Shown here: in pieces, positions 25,965 through 34,180 of the stretch
Position numbering within the stretch: position 1 is the stretch's first letter
Layout: every line of letters starts with the position of its first letter
Source of the DNA: Mesorhizobium sangaii
GTDB taxonomy: Bacteria > Pseudomonadota > Alphaproteobacteria > Rhizobiales > Rhizobiaceae
Length of the DNA: 64,000 nucleotides
Direction of reading: 5' to 3'
Assembly (NCBI RefSeq): GCF_014207355.1
Contig: NZ_JACHEF010000001.1
Span: 1,349,672-1,413,671 of the forward strand
Position numbers and translations under genes: made by a program
Notes under the pieces: model-generated
What the model saw: only the letters and a program-made list of their open reading frames with translations
The model's database searches: none
What the model was told of the DNA's origin: nothing

Positions 25965-26846
25965 CTATTTCAGCGGCAGGAACAGCTCCGCGACCGTCTC
26001 ATGTTCCGGCACCTCGGGGAAGAAGCTCAGCCGCTGGCAATAGATCGGGAAGTCGCGTGCTTCCTCGCCGCTGGCCGGCAGCCAGTCGCGATAGAGGTAG
26101 AGCGCGGCAGGCTCCAGATTGTGGGTGTCTCCGACGACGCGCAGCACGGCGCAGCGCCCGCCGGGGATCTCGCCGGCTTTGACCTGCCCGCCGTTCGCCT
26201 CGATCGGTTGGCCGGTCCCGACACAAAGGTCGACGCTATAATCGGCGGGCGACGCAGGACGCCGCTCGGAACGCCAGACATTGAAGGTCGGACTTGTCCT
26301 GGGGTGCAGGCCGGCGGCCTTGCGCCAAGCGATGAACCGCTGAATGGTGGTGCCGAGCAGCGCCGGGTCGCCCCGATGCTCCATGATCGCCACCGGTGTC
26401 GGGGCCACATCGCGGATCGTCACGTCGTCGGTGGTAAAAGTCTTGCGCATCAGCTTGCTCCTGGCGTTGTCGAGAGGCCCGAAGGCAGCAAGCCACGGCT
26501 CCCATTCGGGAGACTTCCGGAACGACGACGGCGATTGCCCGAACCGCTGCCGAAAGGCGCGGGCGAAGGCATCGGGTGCGTCGTAACCGGCATCCATCGC
26601 TATGTCCGTAACGCTTTGGGCGTCCGTGTAGGCTAGCCGGTACGAAGCGCGCTTCATGCGGGCGAGTTGGACATAGCGATGCACGGACAACCCGAAGATG
26701 GACATGAACTGCCGGTGGAAATGGTATTTCGAGAACGCCGCGACGCCGCTCAACGCATCCAGGCCCAGATCGTCGTCGAGATGCCGGTCGATGTGGTCCA
26801 GCACCCGCTGCATCCGGGCATGGTAGTTTTCAAGTGGCGCCTTCAC
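25965..26846 (-). CDS. AraC-family regulator with GyrI-like ligand domain
   Basis: A 293-residue regulator with an N-terminal AraC DNA-binding domain (about 10-110: LDALSGVAAFSKYHFHRQF, SVTDIAMDAGYDAPDAFARA, RFGQSPSSFRKSPEW) and a C-terminal GyrI-like/AraC-E effector domain (about 135-293: VTIRDVAPTPVAIMEHRGD, GEIPGGRCAVLRVVG, LYLYRDWLPASGEEARDFP). This is the Rob/SbmC order, and such proteins often sense small hydrophobic or cationic compounds. The GTG at 26846 follows AGGAAGAG; the frame is open to 27110 but that part is not protein-like and would overlap the neighbouring gene. No target operon is evident nearby. Confidence 0.85.
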   Translation of the reverse strand: MKAPLENYHARMQRVLDHIDRHLDDDLGLDALSGVAAFSKYHFHRQFMSIFGLSVHRYVQLARMKRASYRLAYTDAQSVTDIAMDAGYDAPDAFARAFRQRFGQSPSSFRKSPEWEPWLAAFGPLDNARSKLMRKTFTTDDVTIRDVAPTPVAIMEHRGDPALLGTTIQRFIAWRKAAGLHPRTSPTFNVWRSERRPASPADYSVDLCVGTGQPIEANGGQVKAGEIPGGRCAVLRVVGDTHNLEPAALYLYRDWLPASGEEARDFPIYCQRLSFFPEVPEHETVAELFLPLK

Positions 26847-27057
26847 CGTCTCTTCCTCCGTGGCGGCACCAGCTAGGCCCTTCGGGATATGTCGCGCTCG
26901 ACCGATCTTGCGATTTGGCATGGCTACCAGCACGGCATACAGGCAAGCCCGCTCTGCGTGGACGGCGGGACATGGGTCGGCGAAAGGCTGACGAAGACAC
27001 TGCGATAGGAGCCCACCCTCACCGGGTACGCCGATGGCAAAGCGCCGGCGTTTCGTC

Positions 27058-28812
27058 TCATTCCCGCATGCCGGCCCTGCGTAAATTCTCGCGAAAGTGT
27101 TCCAGGTCACTTGAATTCTTGTATGGCGCCATGTCCGAGGTCGTTCTCACCGTGATTGTGGCTCGTGGCTCCAGTTCCAAAACATGCTCAATGGCCTGCT
27201 GCGCTTCGCCTTCGCTCCCTAAAGCCGCGTAGCTCGCTGCCAGGTATAAGTGTTGGTATACGGTGTCGAGGGTTCGTAGACCTTCCAACGCCGCAATCGC
27301 TTCATGATATTTGCGAACGTCGTAGTAAATCTGGCCAATCTGTAGAATGTACCACTCGGGGTAGTGAGGGTTGAGACGCATGGCTTTTTGCGCGGTCTCA
27401 AGGCCTTCCTGTGCCCTCCCGCAATAGCTTAGGCAGGAACCAAAATCCAACAGCACGTCGGCATCATTTGGATTGAGCTCAAGGGCGCGTTGATACTCAA
27501 TGATAGCGCGTTCGTATTGTCCGCAAAATAGGCAATGCGCTGCGAGAGCGTAATGCCCCCATGCCTCGGCGTCGTCGCGTTCGATCGCCAGATTGGCGTA
27601 TTTCAGGCCATTTGCCAGTGAGGCCTCGGGATTCTCGCTCCAACCGTCGTTTGCGTCGATCATGTGCGTCCAAGCGAGCTTCGCAAACGCTTTTCCGAAC
27701 TTCGGATCGAGTTCACCCGCCTTTTCAAAAAGTTCGCGGGCACGCAAGTTGTCCTCTTTTGTGTAACGGTTGACAGACTCCATGCCGCGCACGAAATAGT
27801 CCAGGGCCTCAAAGTTCCGTGTCCCCGCGACTTCCGGGCGCTCTTGCCACGCCTTTAACAGTCGGCCTCCGTACGCTGTGGCTAAACTGCCGATTATCCT
27901 TTCAGTGACATCGTCCTGCACGGCAAAGATATCATCGATGCCTCGGTCGTAGCGCTCTGCCCAAAGGTGCCGCCCGGTCTTGCCGTCTATGAGCTGGGCC
28001 GTAATCCGGACACGGTCTTTCGACCTTTGTACGCTGCCCTCCAGGATATAGCGGGCACCCAGTTCCCGACTGGCATCTTGTATCTTCGTGGGTTTGCCCT
28101 TGTAGGCAAACGTCGAATTGCTCGCGATGACGAAAAGATCGCGAAACCGGGACAATCCGGTGATGACGTTCTCTGTGATCCCATCGGCAAAGTAGTCCTG
28201 CTGACGGTCGTCGCTCATATTGACGAACGGCAGCAAAGCGATGGAGGGCTTGTCAGAAAGCGAGGTCGGCGAAGTGGGGGGACCGTCGAGACGCACCGCA
28301 TAAGCTCGCACGGGGCGCTCAATATTTTTAAGTATCTGCTCACCGTTGTCGTCGAATTGCAGGTCAAGCCGGTTTCCGAGGTGATCTCGCACGGTGCCCG
28401 AAACCATGACACCTCCAACAGGAGCGATGCCTTCGAGCCTCGCCGCCACGTTCACGCCGTCACCGAACAGATCGTCACCCTCGACGATTACGTCGCCGAG
28501 GTTGATCCCAATGCGGAATTGTATCGCCCGATGTTCGGAGACGGCCCCGTTTCGGTCCGACATGGCCCGCTGGATATCGACCGCACAAGCCACGGCGTTG
28601 ACGACGCTTGGAAACTCGGCGAGGACGCCATCGCCGGTCGTCTTGAAGATGCGGCCTTGGTGCTCGGCCATCTTGGGGTCGATAAGGTGGGCCCGTATCG
28701 TCTTCAGTTCGGCAAGTGTGCCGGCCTCGTCGCTGCCCATCAGGCGCGTATAACCCACCACGTCAGCGGCCAGGATTACGGCAAGACGGCGTTGGACGCG
28801 TCCCTCGGCCAT
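27058..28812 (-). CDS. Class III adenylate/guanylate cyclase with TPR repeats
   Basis: A 584-residue cytoplasmic signalling protein. The N-terminal cyclase homology domain covers about residues 8-165: LAVILAADVVGYTRLMGSDE with the first metal Asp, FKTTGDGVLAEF with the second, and GINLGDVIVEGDDLFGDGVN with the transition-state region. The middle (about 185-300) is a TolB-N/FlgO-like domain, IALLPFVNMSDDRQQDYFAD and RYILEGSVQRSKDRVRITAQ. The C-terminus is a series of TPRs (EYQRALELNPNDADVLLDFG). This architecture is common in Mesorhizobium and Bradyrhizobium, usually in many copies. Activity is likely but not certain. The 211 bp towards 26846 hold no gene. Confidence 0.88.
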   Translation of the reverse strand: MAEGRVQRRLAVILAADVVGYTRLMGSDEAGTLAELKTIRAHLIDPKMAEHQGRIFKTTGDGVLAEFPSVVNAVACAVDIQRAMSDRNGAVSEHRAIQFRIGINLGDVIVEGDDLFGDGVNVAARLEGIAPVGGVMVSGTVRDHLGNRLDLQFDDNGEQILKNIERPVRAYAVRLDGPPTSPTSLSDKPSIALLPFVNMSDDRQQDYFADGITENVITGLSRFRDLFVIASNSTFAYKGKPTKIQDASRELGARYILEGSVQRSKDRVRITAQLIDGKTGRHLWAERYDRGIDDIFAVQDDVTERIIGSLATAYGGRLLKAWQERPEVAGTRNFEALDYFVRGMESVNRYTKEDNLRARELFEKAGELDPKFGKAFAKLAWTHMIDANDGWSENPEASLANGLKYANLAIERDDAEAWGHYALAAHCLFCGQYERAIIEYQRALELNPNDADVLLDFGSCLSYCGRAQEGLETAQKAMRLNPHYPEWYILQIGQIYYDVRKYHEAIAALEGLRTLDTVYQHLYLAASYAALGSEGEAQQAIEHVLELEPRATITVRTTSDMAPYKNSSDLEHFRENLRRAGMRE

Positions 28813-28915
28813 TCGCGAGATTGTCCTTCAAGCGCAGCAGAGCCGCGATTGTACGGGCGACGGCTGGCCGAGTCCACGAGCCGCAACATCGCCGTGGCCA
28901 TTTGCGGTCCCTCCC

Positions 28916-29134
28916 CTAGCGGCTTGCCCTGCGCGGGGCCGAGAGCGCCTCAAGTCGCTCTTGAAGGTGCCCGTTGAGCACGATCATTTCCTTGAGCGCC
29001 TTCATCACGTCGCCCTTGTGGACTGCAATGAAATCCTCGGCATGGGCCTGGAGGGCGGCCTCCTGACGGCTGTTGAGTGTGACAAATGCTATCCATGGCA
29101 ATTCCTCCAAACGCTGTATGGTCGCAGTGAACAA
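28916..29134 (-). CDS. Small hypothetical protein
   Basis: A frame of up to 72 residues with convincing protein character in its second half: RQEAALQAHAEDFIAVHKGD, VMKALKEMIVLNGHLQERLE. It is helical and charged. The start is uncertain. The first possible codon in frame is TTG at 29134, while a good GGAGGA site at about 29098-29105 points to an ATG in a different frame, which may mean a small frameshift near the start. No family is recognised. Confidence 0.45.
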   Translation of the reverse strand: MFTATIQRLEELPWIAFVTLNSRQEAALQAHAEDFIAVHKGDVMKALKEMIVLNGHLQERLEALSAPRRASR

Positions 29135-29196
29135 AAAGGGAACGAAAATGTCAAGGACGAATTGACTCGGAGAGGAATGGGTTCCTATTTTCGGCC

Positions 29197-29511
29197 ATGC
29201 CGGAACAGAGCAGACGACCGCGCCGCCTTGTGCAGACCCTGTGCCGAGCGCATGAGGTCGGGCAGCTCATCCGCGTCCGCTGCATCAACTGCAACATCAC
29301 CCGCCACTACCTGCCGGGGGACCTCGCCAAGCTCGTCGGGGACATTCCGTTTTGGGACGTGGCCCGGCACATGCGTTGCGAGCGGTGCAAACGCCGCGAG
29401 CTCGACGTGGATATCCTGCTGCCAAGCGCATTGGAGGGCATGAAGATACGCGTCAGGCGGCTTGTCGAAATCCGCATGGTGCGGCGGGTGATCTGGAGGG
29501 ATGACAGCTAG
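29197..29511 (+). CDS. Small zinc-ribbon-like protein
   Basis: A 104-residue basic protein with two CxxC pairs, RVRCINCNITRHYLPGDLA and HMRCERCKRRELDVDIL, about 35 residues apart, so a zinc-ribbon fold is likely. It is rich in Arg and may bind nucleic acid. It ends 1 base before the convergent SRAP gene. No name can be given. The start ATG at 29197 lacks a strong ribosome binding site. The role is unknown; zinc ribbons of this size often sit in DNA- or RNA-associated proteins. Confidence 0.6.
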   Translation: MPEQSRRPRRLVQTLCRAHEVGQLIRVRCINCNITRHYLPGDLAKLVGDIPFWDVARHMRCERCKRRELDVDILLPSALEGMKIRVRRLVEIRMVRRVIWRDDS

Positions 29512-29512
29512 C

Positions 29513-30226
29513 CTAGAACAGTGAGCCCTGAGCCGGTGCCGGCGGTGCCTGCTGCGGAAACTTGATCTGCGTGGCCGGCTTCTCGACAATCACAAGGGCA
29601 TCGTCCGGTGCCGTGCGCTGCAGCCGCTTCGCTTCCGCCCATGGCGCTGTCAGCCACGTTTCCGTTTCCTCCTGCGTCCTCAGGATCACCGGCATGGCCT
29701 TTTCGTGGATCGGCTTGATGAGGGCGTTGGGGGCGGTCGTCATGAATCCGTAAAGCTCGAAGTCGCCGGGGCCGTCCTTGACCTTGCGCACCCCATGCCA
29801 TGGCGTCCAGAGGCCGGCGAAGAAGAACAGCGGGCGATCCTCGTTGAGCGCGAACCAATAGTTTCGCTGGATGCCCGTCTCGGGGTCCTTGTCACCGGGC
29901 ATCGGGCTCGGTTCTGCAAAGCTCGTCACGGGGACCACGCAGCGGTTCTCGACACCGACATATTGCTGCCAATGGCCATACTGGGGATTGCGTATGTTGG
30001 TGGTGCCATAGTCGGCCTTGCCCTTCATCCGCTCAGCGGGTGTCGGCATACCCCACAGCAGGTTGGCAAGCTCGCGCTGCCCGTCCAGAGCGTTGCGCAC
30101 CACCGGGCCGGGTTGGTTGGGGTAGATGTCGATGGACGGCTCGAGGTTGCCCAAGATGTCCCGCAAAGTCCGGGTCCACTGGCGGATAGCTTCTTGCGAC
30201 GTGGTGATGTTGTAGAGGTTGCACAT
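29513..30226 (-). CDS. SOS response-associated peptidase (SRAP/YedK family)
   Basis: A 237-residue SRAP domain protein. It starts MCNLYNITT, so after removal of Met the catalytic Cys is N-terminal, as required for crosslinking to abasic sites in single-stranded DNA. Other family elements are NQPGPVVRNALDGQRELANL, LLWGMPTP, TTNIRNPQ, RCVVPVTSFAEPSP with the conserved Glu, and KPIHEKAMPVIL with the catalytic His. The ATG at 30226 is fixed by the need for Cys2, although the frame is open to 30448. Function: protection of abasic sites during replication. It lies at the edge of the accessory patch. Confidence 0.92.
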   Translation of the reverse strand: MCNLYNITTSQEAIRQWTRTLRDILGNLEPSIDIYPNQPGPVVRNALDGQRELANLLWGMPTPAERMKGKADYGTTNIRNPQYGHWQQYVGVENRCVVPVTSFAEPSPMPGDKDPETGIQRNYWFALNEDRPLFFFAGLWTPWHGVRKVKDGPGDFELYGFMTTAPNALIKPIHEKAMPVILRTQEETETWLTAPWAEAKRLQRTAPDDALVIVEKPATQIKFPQQAPPAPAQGSLF

Positions 30227-30516
30227 GGCCGCACTCTGCCGTGAGAGCACTCTGCCGACCAGTCGAAAAATTCGAACCCAGCGACCGGCAGCAAATGTCG
30301 ATGGAAGAGTGGACGGCAAGGTTCGCGCCGAAAGCCAACTGACCGCTTTCGCCATCAGCATCTTGCTGCGCCCTCGCAGTGCTCGCCGAGTCGCGGTCGG
30401 GCCACTCGCGCTCGTAACCCGGCTTCGAGCCGAGATAGCCAATCGCATTGTTCACTGAAATGGAAAAGCCCAGCGCGGTGGCTGGCTGTCCAAAGTACTC
30501 CGAACCGGAATAGTTT

Positions 30517-30734
30517 TCAGTTACGGTTCGGCGGCTTGTAGCTCTCCCACCGCGATAGACGGGTCTCGATGTCGAAGCGGGACGCCTCGAAGTTGGTGCC
30601 GGTGTTATCCTTGTTTTTGCCGTCGATCAGCCGATACAGCTCCTCGTTCTCGACATCGTCAACAGGGTGGGTCGATCGCACCACCCGCAGCCATAGCGAT
30701 TGTGCTCGATCGCAAACGTCCTGACCCGGCTCAT
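30517..30734 (-). pseudogene. Small broken gene, one-base frameshift
   Basis: An ATG at 30734 with GGAGGAAGAA directly upstream begins MSRVRTFAIEHNRYG. After a shift of one base near 30690 the frame continues LRVVRSTHPVDDVENEELYR, LIDGKNKDNTGTNFEASRFD and ends SRWESYKPPNRN before a TGA at 30517. The 218-base span is one base short of a 73-codon gene. Codon use is host-like in both parts. I recognise no family. The neighbouring stretches, 30227-30516 and 30735-31021, show no gene. Confidence 0.4.
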
Positions 30735-31021
30735 TTCTTCCTCCCGTCGGTCTCCGTGCTGCTCGAGGTTTTCACCGCACACACGATGGCCGGGCCCGCC
30801 CGGGGCTCGGTCGGTGCGCTCAACTTGCTCCTGATCTGTCAACCCGTCAATGTCATCGCATCCAGTCAGGTCACCGACATCATCAGTCGCGAGGCAAGGC
30901 AAAGCTCCGAAGCACGTGAGCCCGGCGCGTCGAAGCAGCAAACGCCGCTTCGATCCCGCCGGCAGCGCATCCCCCTGGCATTTCCAGCAGACGGGGGCGG
31001 GCCATATGGGGGCGCTGCCTG

Positions 31022-31300
31022 ATGCCGACGCTCCAGATAGGCCGAAGGCAAATCCCCTACGAACTTCGTCGCTCGGCTGCGGCATCGGACGCCGCATCAC
31101 CGTCACGCCGGGCCATGTCGAGGTGCTGGCCCTCACCAGCGACGACGACCACGACATCGCAGACTTCTTGGAGCGCAAGCGGCAGTGGGTGTTCAACACC
31201 GTTCGCGAGATGGAGCGGGTCATCTCCAACCGGCATGCCGTGCCGCGCTTCATGACCGGCTCGAAGATACTGTTTCGGGGCCGCCGCATGAATCGCCCGG
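31022..31300 (+). pseudogene. Truncated YgjP/M48-type metallopeptidase fragment
   Basis: The ATG at 31022 starts MPTLQIGRRQIPYELRRSAA. Near 31080 the frame must shift to continue RRITVTPGHVEVLALTSDDD, IADFLERKRQWVFNTVREME and RFMTGSKILFRGRRM. This matches the N-terminal region of YgjP-like (DUF45) metallopeptidases, which should continue for over 100 residues to an HExxH zinc site. Here similarity ends near 31295, just where base composition turns AT-rich before the reverse transcriptase gene. The gene is thus both frameshifted and cut, probably by arrival of the neighbouring insert. Confidence 0.55.
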
Positions 31301-31359
31301 CGCAAGGCGAAGAACTCGACTATATCGCAATTCAACAGACCGATAATGTATCCGAAATC

Positions 31360-33207
31360 CTATATTCGAATTTTGTTGATCACCTTCACATAAATCGGGT
31401 CATTCAGGTACACCAGAACCTCGTTCTTAAGTTTGCGGCGCAGCGTGACGTCGATTTTGCTGCAGGTCAGGACATGTAAGCAAATCAAAAACCGCGGAAT
31501 CGAATAAGTGCCCAAATTGCGCCCATTCAGAATATAAAGTCGTACCTCTGGCCTGATGGCATTGGCCAATTCGACCACACGATCGAACGATCTCAAAACG
31601 GAGGTGGCGGAGGCGAACCGGAGCTGATTGAGTTGTTGCCTAACGACTTCGCCTTCACGATGGAACCGGAATTTCCCGTAAGTCGAGGCTACCTGTCTCG
31701 CGAGAAACTCCGAATGGGTCCAAATATCGATATTGTCTTGGATGACCGGCAAGATGTGCCTTCTCATCCCATACTTCGCGAGAAGCCAAAGTGATGTAAC
31801 GAAGAAAAAAGGGTTGCGCTGGGCATAGGCCTTTCCGCCGATCAACTGTCCTAGCGTTCGAATGTCGCGATGCAACCTGCTGTTTGGCTTAACGTGCCAT
31901 GCTGTTAGTGTCTTCGCGATGTACATTAAGGATGCATCATCGAGGACATGATCACTCAGGACGTAGGCTCGCATTGATGAGAAGGTGTCGCGGCGAGGGC
32001 CGAGTTCCTCAAAATATCTAAACACGTTTTCGCGAAGCCCCGGCTCTGATTGAACTGAAGCGGCGACGAATTTGACGGCGTGATCATCTAGCGTTGCGGT
32101 GAAATGACTAAGATATCTCTTGACGATTTTTTCCGAATGACCGTAACCGGGACGAGCGCGAAATTCATCGAATTTGGTCCGTACCCTTCCGAGAAGCTTC
32201 TGCCGCCTTTTACTGGAATGCCCATATTTATTCAGGCGATCTTTTACGTCGTCAAGAAACTTATTTTCGTCGGAATGAAAGAATTTTCTCGCTTGTACGG
32301 CAGAAAGTATCTGTGTTTTTCCCGCGTTTAATCTAAGACCACGTGTAAGTAGTAGGTGGTCAAGGTCTCTTAGTAGAATTTTGCCAGCGGCGATTGACGA
32401 CGCAGTAACCGTAATATCATCGACCCACCGCACAAAGCTGTTCGAAGTGACACCTTTGAGAAAGGCATCTACCTCGTACAGATATACATGACTTAAAAGT
32501 CGCGGCGCATCAAAATTTACCTGAGGGAGGCTTCTCTCGGGAGAGGGAAGATAATCTGGCCGCCAACTGATCCGATCCAACACTGAAAATAAGATATCGA
32601 GTGTGACCTCCTCAACGTTATTTAGCATCGAGAGAATGTTACGGAGGTGGGAATAATCAATGTTATCAAAATAATTTGCAATGTCGGTAACACATATATA
32701 GCTGTGGTTGCTTATCATTTCAAATCGAATGTTGGAGAATTTTGCCCATCTTCTGAACCAGATATAATCTCTCTCAAACGTGAACCGAGCGTCCTGAAAG
32801 CCGTGGCTTCGGCTAAAAAACGAGTTGCTGGACGGCTGTTTCTTCAGCGCCTCAGGTAAAATGTCTTCGACTATGCATTGTAGGACTATGCAGTCCTCGG
32901 GCGAAGGGAGGACTAGTGTCCTAGTCACCCCAAGCTTTTTTTCAACACTAACTGGTGTTGATCTCTGAGGAATGTATCTGCCAGAACAAAGTGAAGTGTG
33001 GAGCTTCGTGAATATTTGTTTTCGATCCCAGTGAAAATCGTTGTAGTCGTGGAGGTCAAGGACCTCTTGGTCACGAAGGCCCGGCCGGACGTATTTTTTC
33101 CAGACCTTGTCCATCGAGGATTCCGAGAAGACTTTCTCGATTGCTGCACGGCGGCTCGCCAGTCGTTTGGTGTGAAAGGTGTGCGATTGGAATGCAGATT
33201 TAGCCAC
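31360..33207 (-). CDS. Unusual reverse transcriptase, Abi/UG-like (defence candidate)
   Basis: A 615-residue protein with an RT palm. Motif 1-like LVLPSPEDCIVLQCIVEDIL is at 98-117, motif A ICVTDIANYFDNIDYSHLRN at 171-190 (Asp175), a motif B-like LPQVNFDAPRLLSHVYLYEVD region at 228-248, the catalytic VRWVDDITV at 259-267 (Asp263, Asp264), and LRLNAGKTQILS at 291-302. WVDD replaces the YADD of group II intron and retron enzymes. The C-terminal 300 residues are helical and unfamiliar, with no maturase or endonuclease. This resembles unknown-group/DRT and Abi reverse transcriptases that protect against phage. GTG start with GGGGGA upstream. The gene is clearly more AT-rich than its surroundings, so it was probably acquired. 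RT activity is likely; defence is inference. Confidence 0.8.
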   Translation of the reverse strand: MAKSAFQSHTFHTKRLASRRAAIEKVFSESSMDKVWKKYVRPGLRDQEVLDLHDYNDFHWDRKQIFTKLHTSLCSGRYIPQRSTPVSVEKKLGVTRTLVLPSPEDCIVLQCIVEDILPEALKKQPSSNSFFSRSHGFQDARFTFERDYIWFRRWAKFSNIRFEMISNHSYICVTDIANYFDNIDYSHLRNILSMLNNVEEVTLDILFSVLDRISWRPDYLPSPERSLPQVNFDAPRLLSHVYLYEVDAFLKGVTSNSFVRWVDDITVTASSIAAGKILLRDLDHLLLTRGLRLNAGKTQILSAVQARKFFHSDENKFLDDVKDRLNKYGHSSKRRQKLLGRVRTKFDEFRARPGYGHSEKIVKRYLSHFTATLDDHAVKFVAASVQSEPGLRENVFRYFEELGPRRDTFSSMRAYVLSDHVLDDASLMYIAKTLTAWHVKPNSRLHRDIRTLGQLIGGKAYAQRNPFFFVTSLWLLAKYGMRRHILPVIQDNIDIWTHSEFLARQVASTYGKFRFHREGEVVRQQLNQLRFASATSVLRSFDRVVELANAIRPEVRLYILNGRNLGTYSIPRFLICLHVLTCSKIDVTLRRKLKNEVLVYLNDPIYVKVINKIRI

Positions 33208-33399
33208 AGGTAATTATCCCCCAGTCTGGAGGTACCATTAGCAAGGAGAAGTAAACGCAGGACGAATAGGAATGGAATCATCAGTGCGTGACGTGCAGCT
33301 TGCAGTTGATTTTGCGGTGGACATGGAATTTGGATAACCAACCGACTATTGGCACGCAACTGGCGGGAATTGAACTCGGCATCGAGTGATGGGGTTGAT

Positions 33400-34116
33400 G
33401 TGGCGACCATAGACACATACGCACGACCGACTTGGCTATATCGATATCGGCCCCTTGGCGCTGAACGCGCAGACGGTAAATCTCGGGCGAACGTTGCGAA
33501 GCTCGAACGCGAATTGAACGCTATCGAGCTGGGTTACATTTATTGCTCGACGTTCAATCAGATGAACGACCCGATGGAGGGGTTTTACCGATCAAGCGAA
33601 CGCGTTCGCTCTCACCCGCAGTTTGACCAGTTTTCCGAGCGCGTACGAAACGAGAAACTGAACCTCGGCATCGCCTCGCTGTCGGAAACCTGGAACAACG
33701 AGTTGATGTGGGCGCACTATGCCGGTGGCTTCAGTGGCTTGTGCGTTGGTTACTCGGTGTCGAGCCTTCTTGCCGGCTTGAATGACCAGCACGCGCTGGC
33801 GAGAGTCGCATATGGTGACAAGCCGTACCTTCTCAATCTCAACGGCGTTAGGAACGAGGACGAACGCGCTCGCGCGATCCTATCCACTAAGAATCTGAAA
33901 TGGTCCTATGAGCGCGAATGGCGGCTGTTCGCTGCCATGCCGGGGTTAGCGAAGCATGGGCACGGCGCAGTCACCTCAGTTTTCCTCGGAATGCGTATGG
34001 CCGAAGCTGATCGCAAGATCATCCGCCGACGCTTGCGCGCGGCGGGAATTCGGGTCTCGCAAACGCTGGTCGACGGGTATTCGGTGAAGCAGCGTCGAAA
34101 TACAGAGCAAGAGTAG
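33400..34116 (+). CDS. DUF2971 domain protein
   Basis: About 238 residues. The GTG at 33400 follows GATGGGG, but a TTG at 33349 in frame is also possible. The DUF2971 pattern is clear: LYRYRPLG near the start, YCSTFNQMNDPMEGFYRSSE, LGIASLSETWNNELMWAHYA, GGFSGLCVGYSVSSLL and LKWSYEREWRLFAAMP. The biochemical role of DUF2971 is unknown to me; such genes are frequent in accessory islands. It is divergent from the reverse transcriptase gene with a shared 192-bp promoter region, and its base composition lies between that gene and the host. A functional link is possible but unproven. Confidence 0.72.
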   Translation: MATIDTYARPTWLYRYRPLGAERADGKSRANVAKLERELNAIELGYIYCSTFNQMNDPMEGFYRSSERVRSHPQFDQFSERVRNEKLNLGIASLSETWNNELMWAHYAGGFSGLCVGYSVSSLLAGLNDQHALARVAYGDKPYLLNLNGVRNEDERARAILSTKNLKWSYEREWRLFAAMPGLAKHGHGAVTSVFLGMRMAEADRKIIRRRLRAAGIRVSQTLVDGYSVKQRRNTEQE

Positions 34117-34135
34117 CGGTGGCCAAATGGTGCCG

Positions 34136-34180
34136 TTAGAATGGGATTTCATCATCCAGCTCGCCCGCAGGAGGGCGACC
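34136..34180 (-). other. SSB-like acidic C-terminal tail remnant
   Basis: The minus strand reads GRPPAGELDDEIPF and then TAA, directly after the TGA of the GntR gene at 34181. DDEIPF is the partner-binding tip typical of single-stranded DNA-binding proteins. Only 14 codons remain, with no SSB core. It may be the end of a lost ssb gene at the edge of an integrated element, or chance. Confidence 0.25.

Noticed and set aside
27058..27110. Long AraC frame overlapping the cyclase gene end
   Set aside because: The stretch 26847-27110 is not protein-like and a good start with AGGAAGAG exists at 26846.
31360..33207. Group II intron or retron
   Set aside because: There is no YADD, no maturase or HNH domain, and no recognisable intron or msr/msd RNA structure next to the gene.
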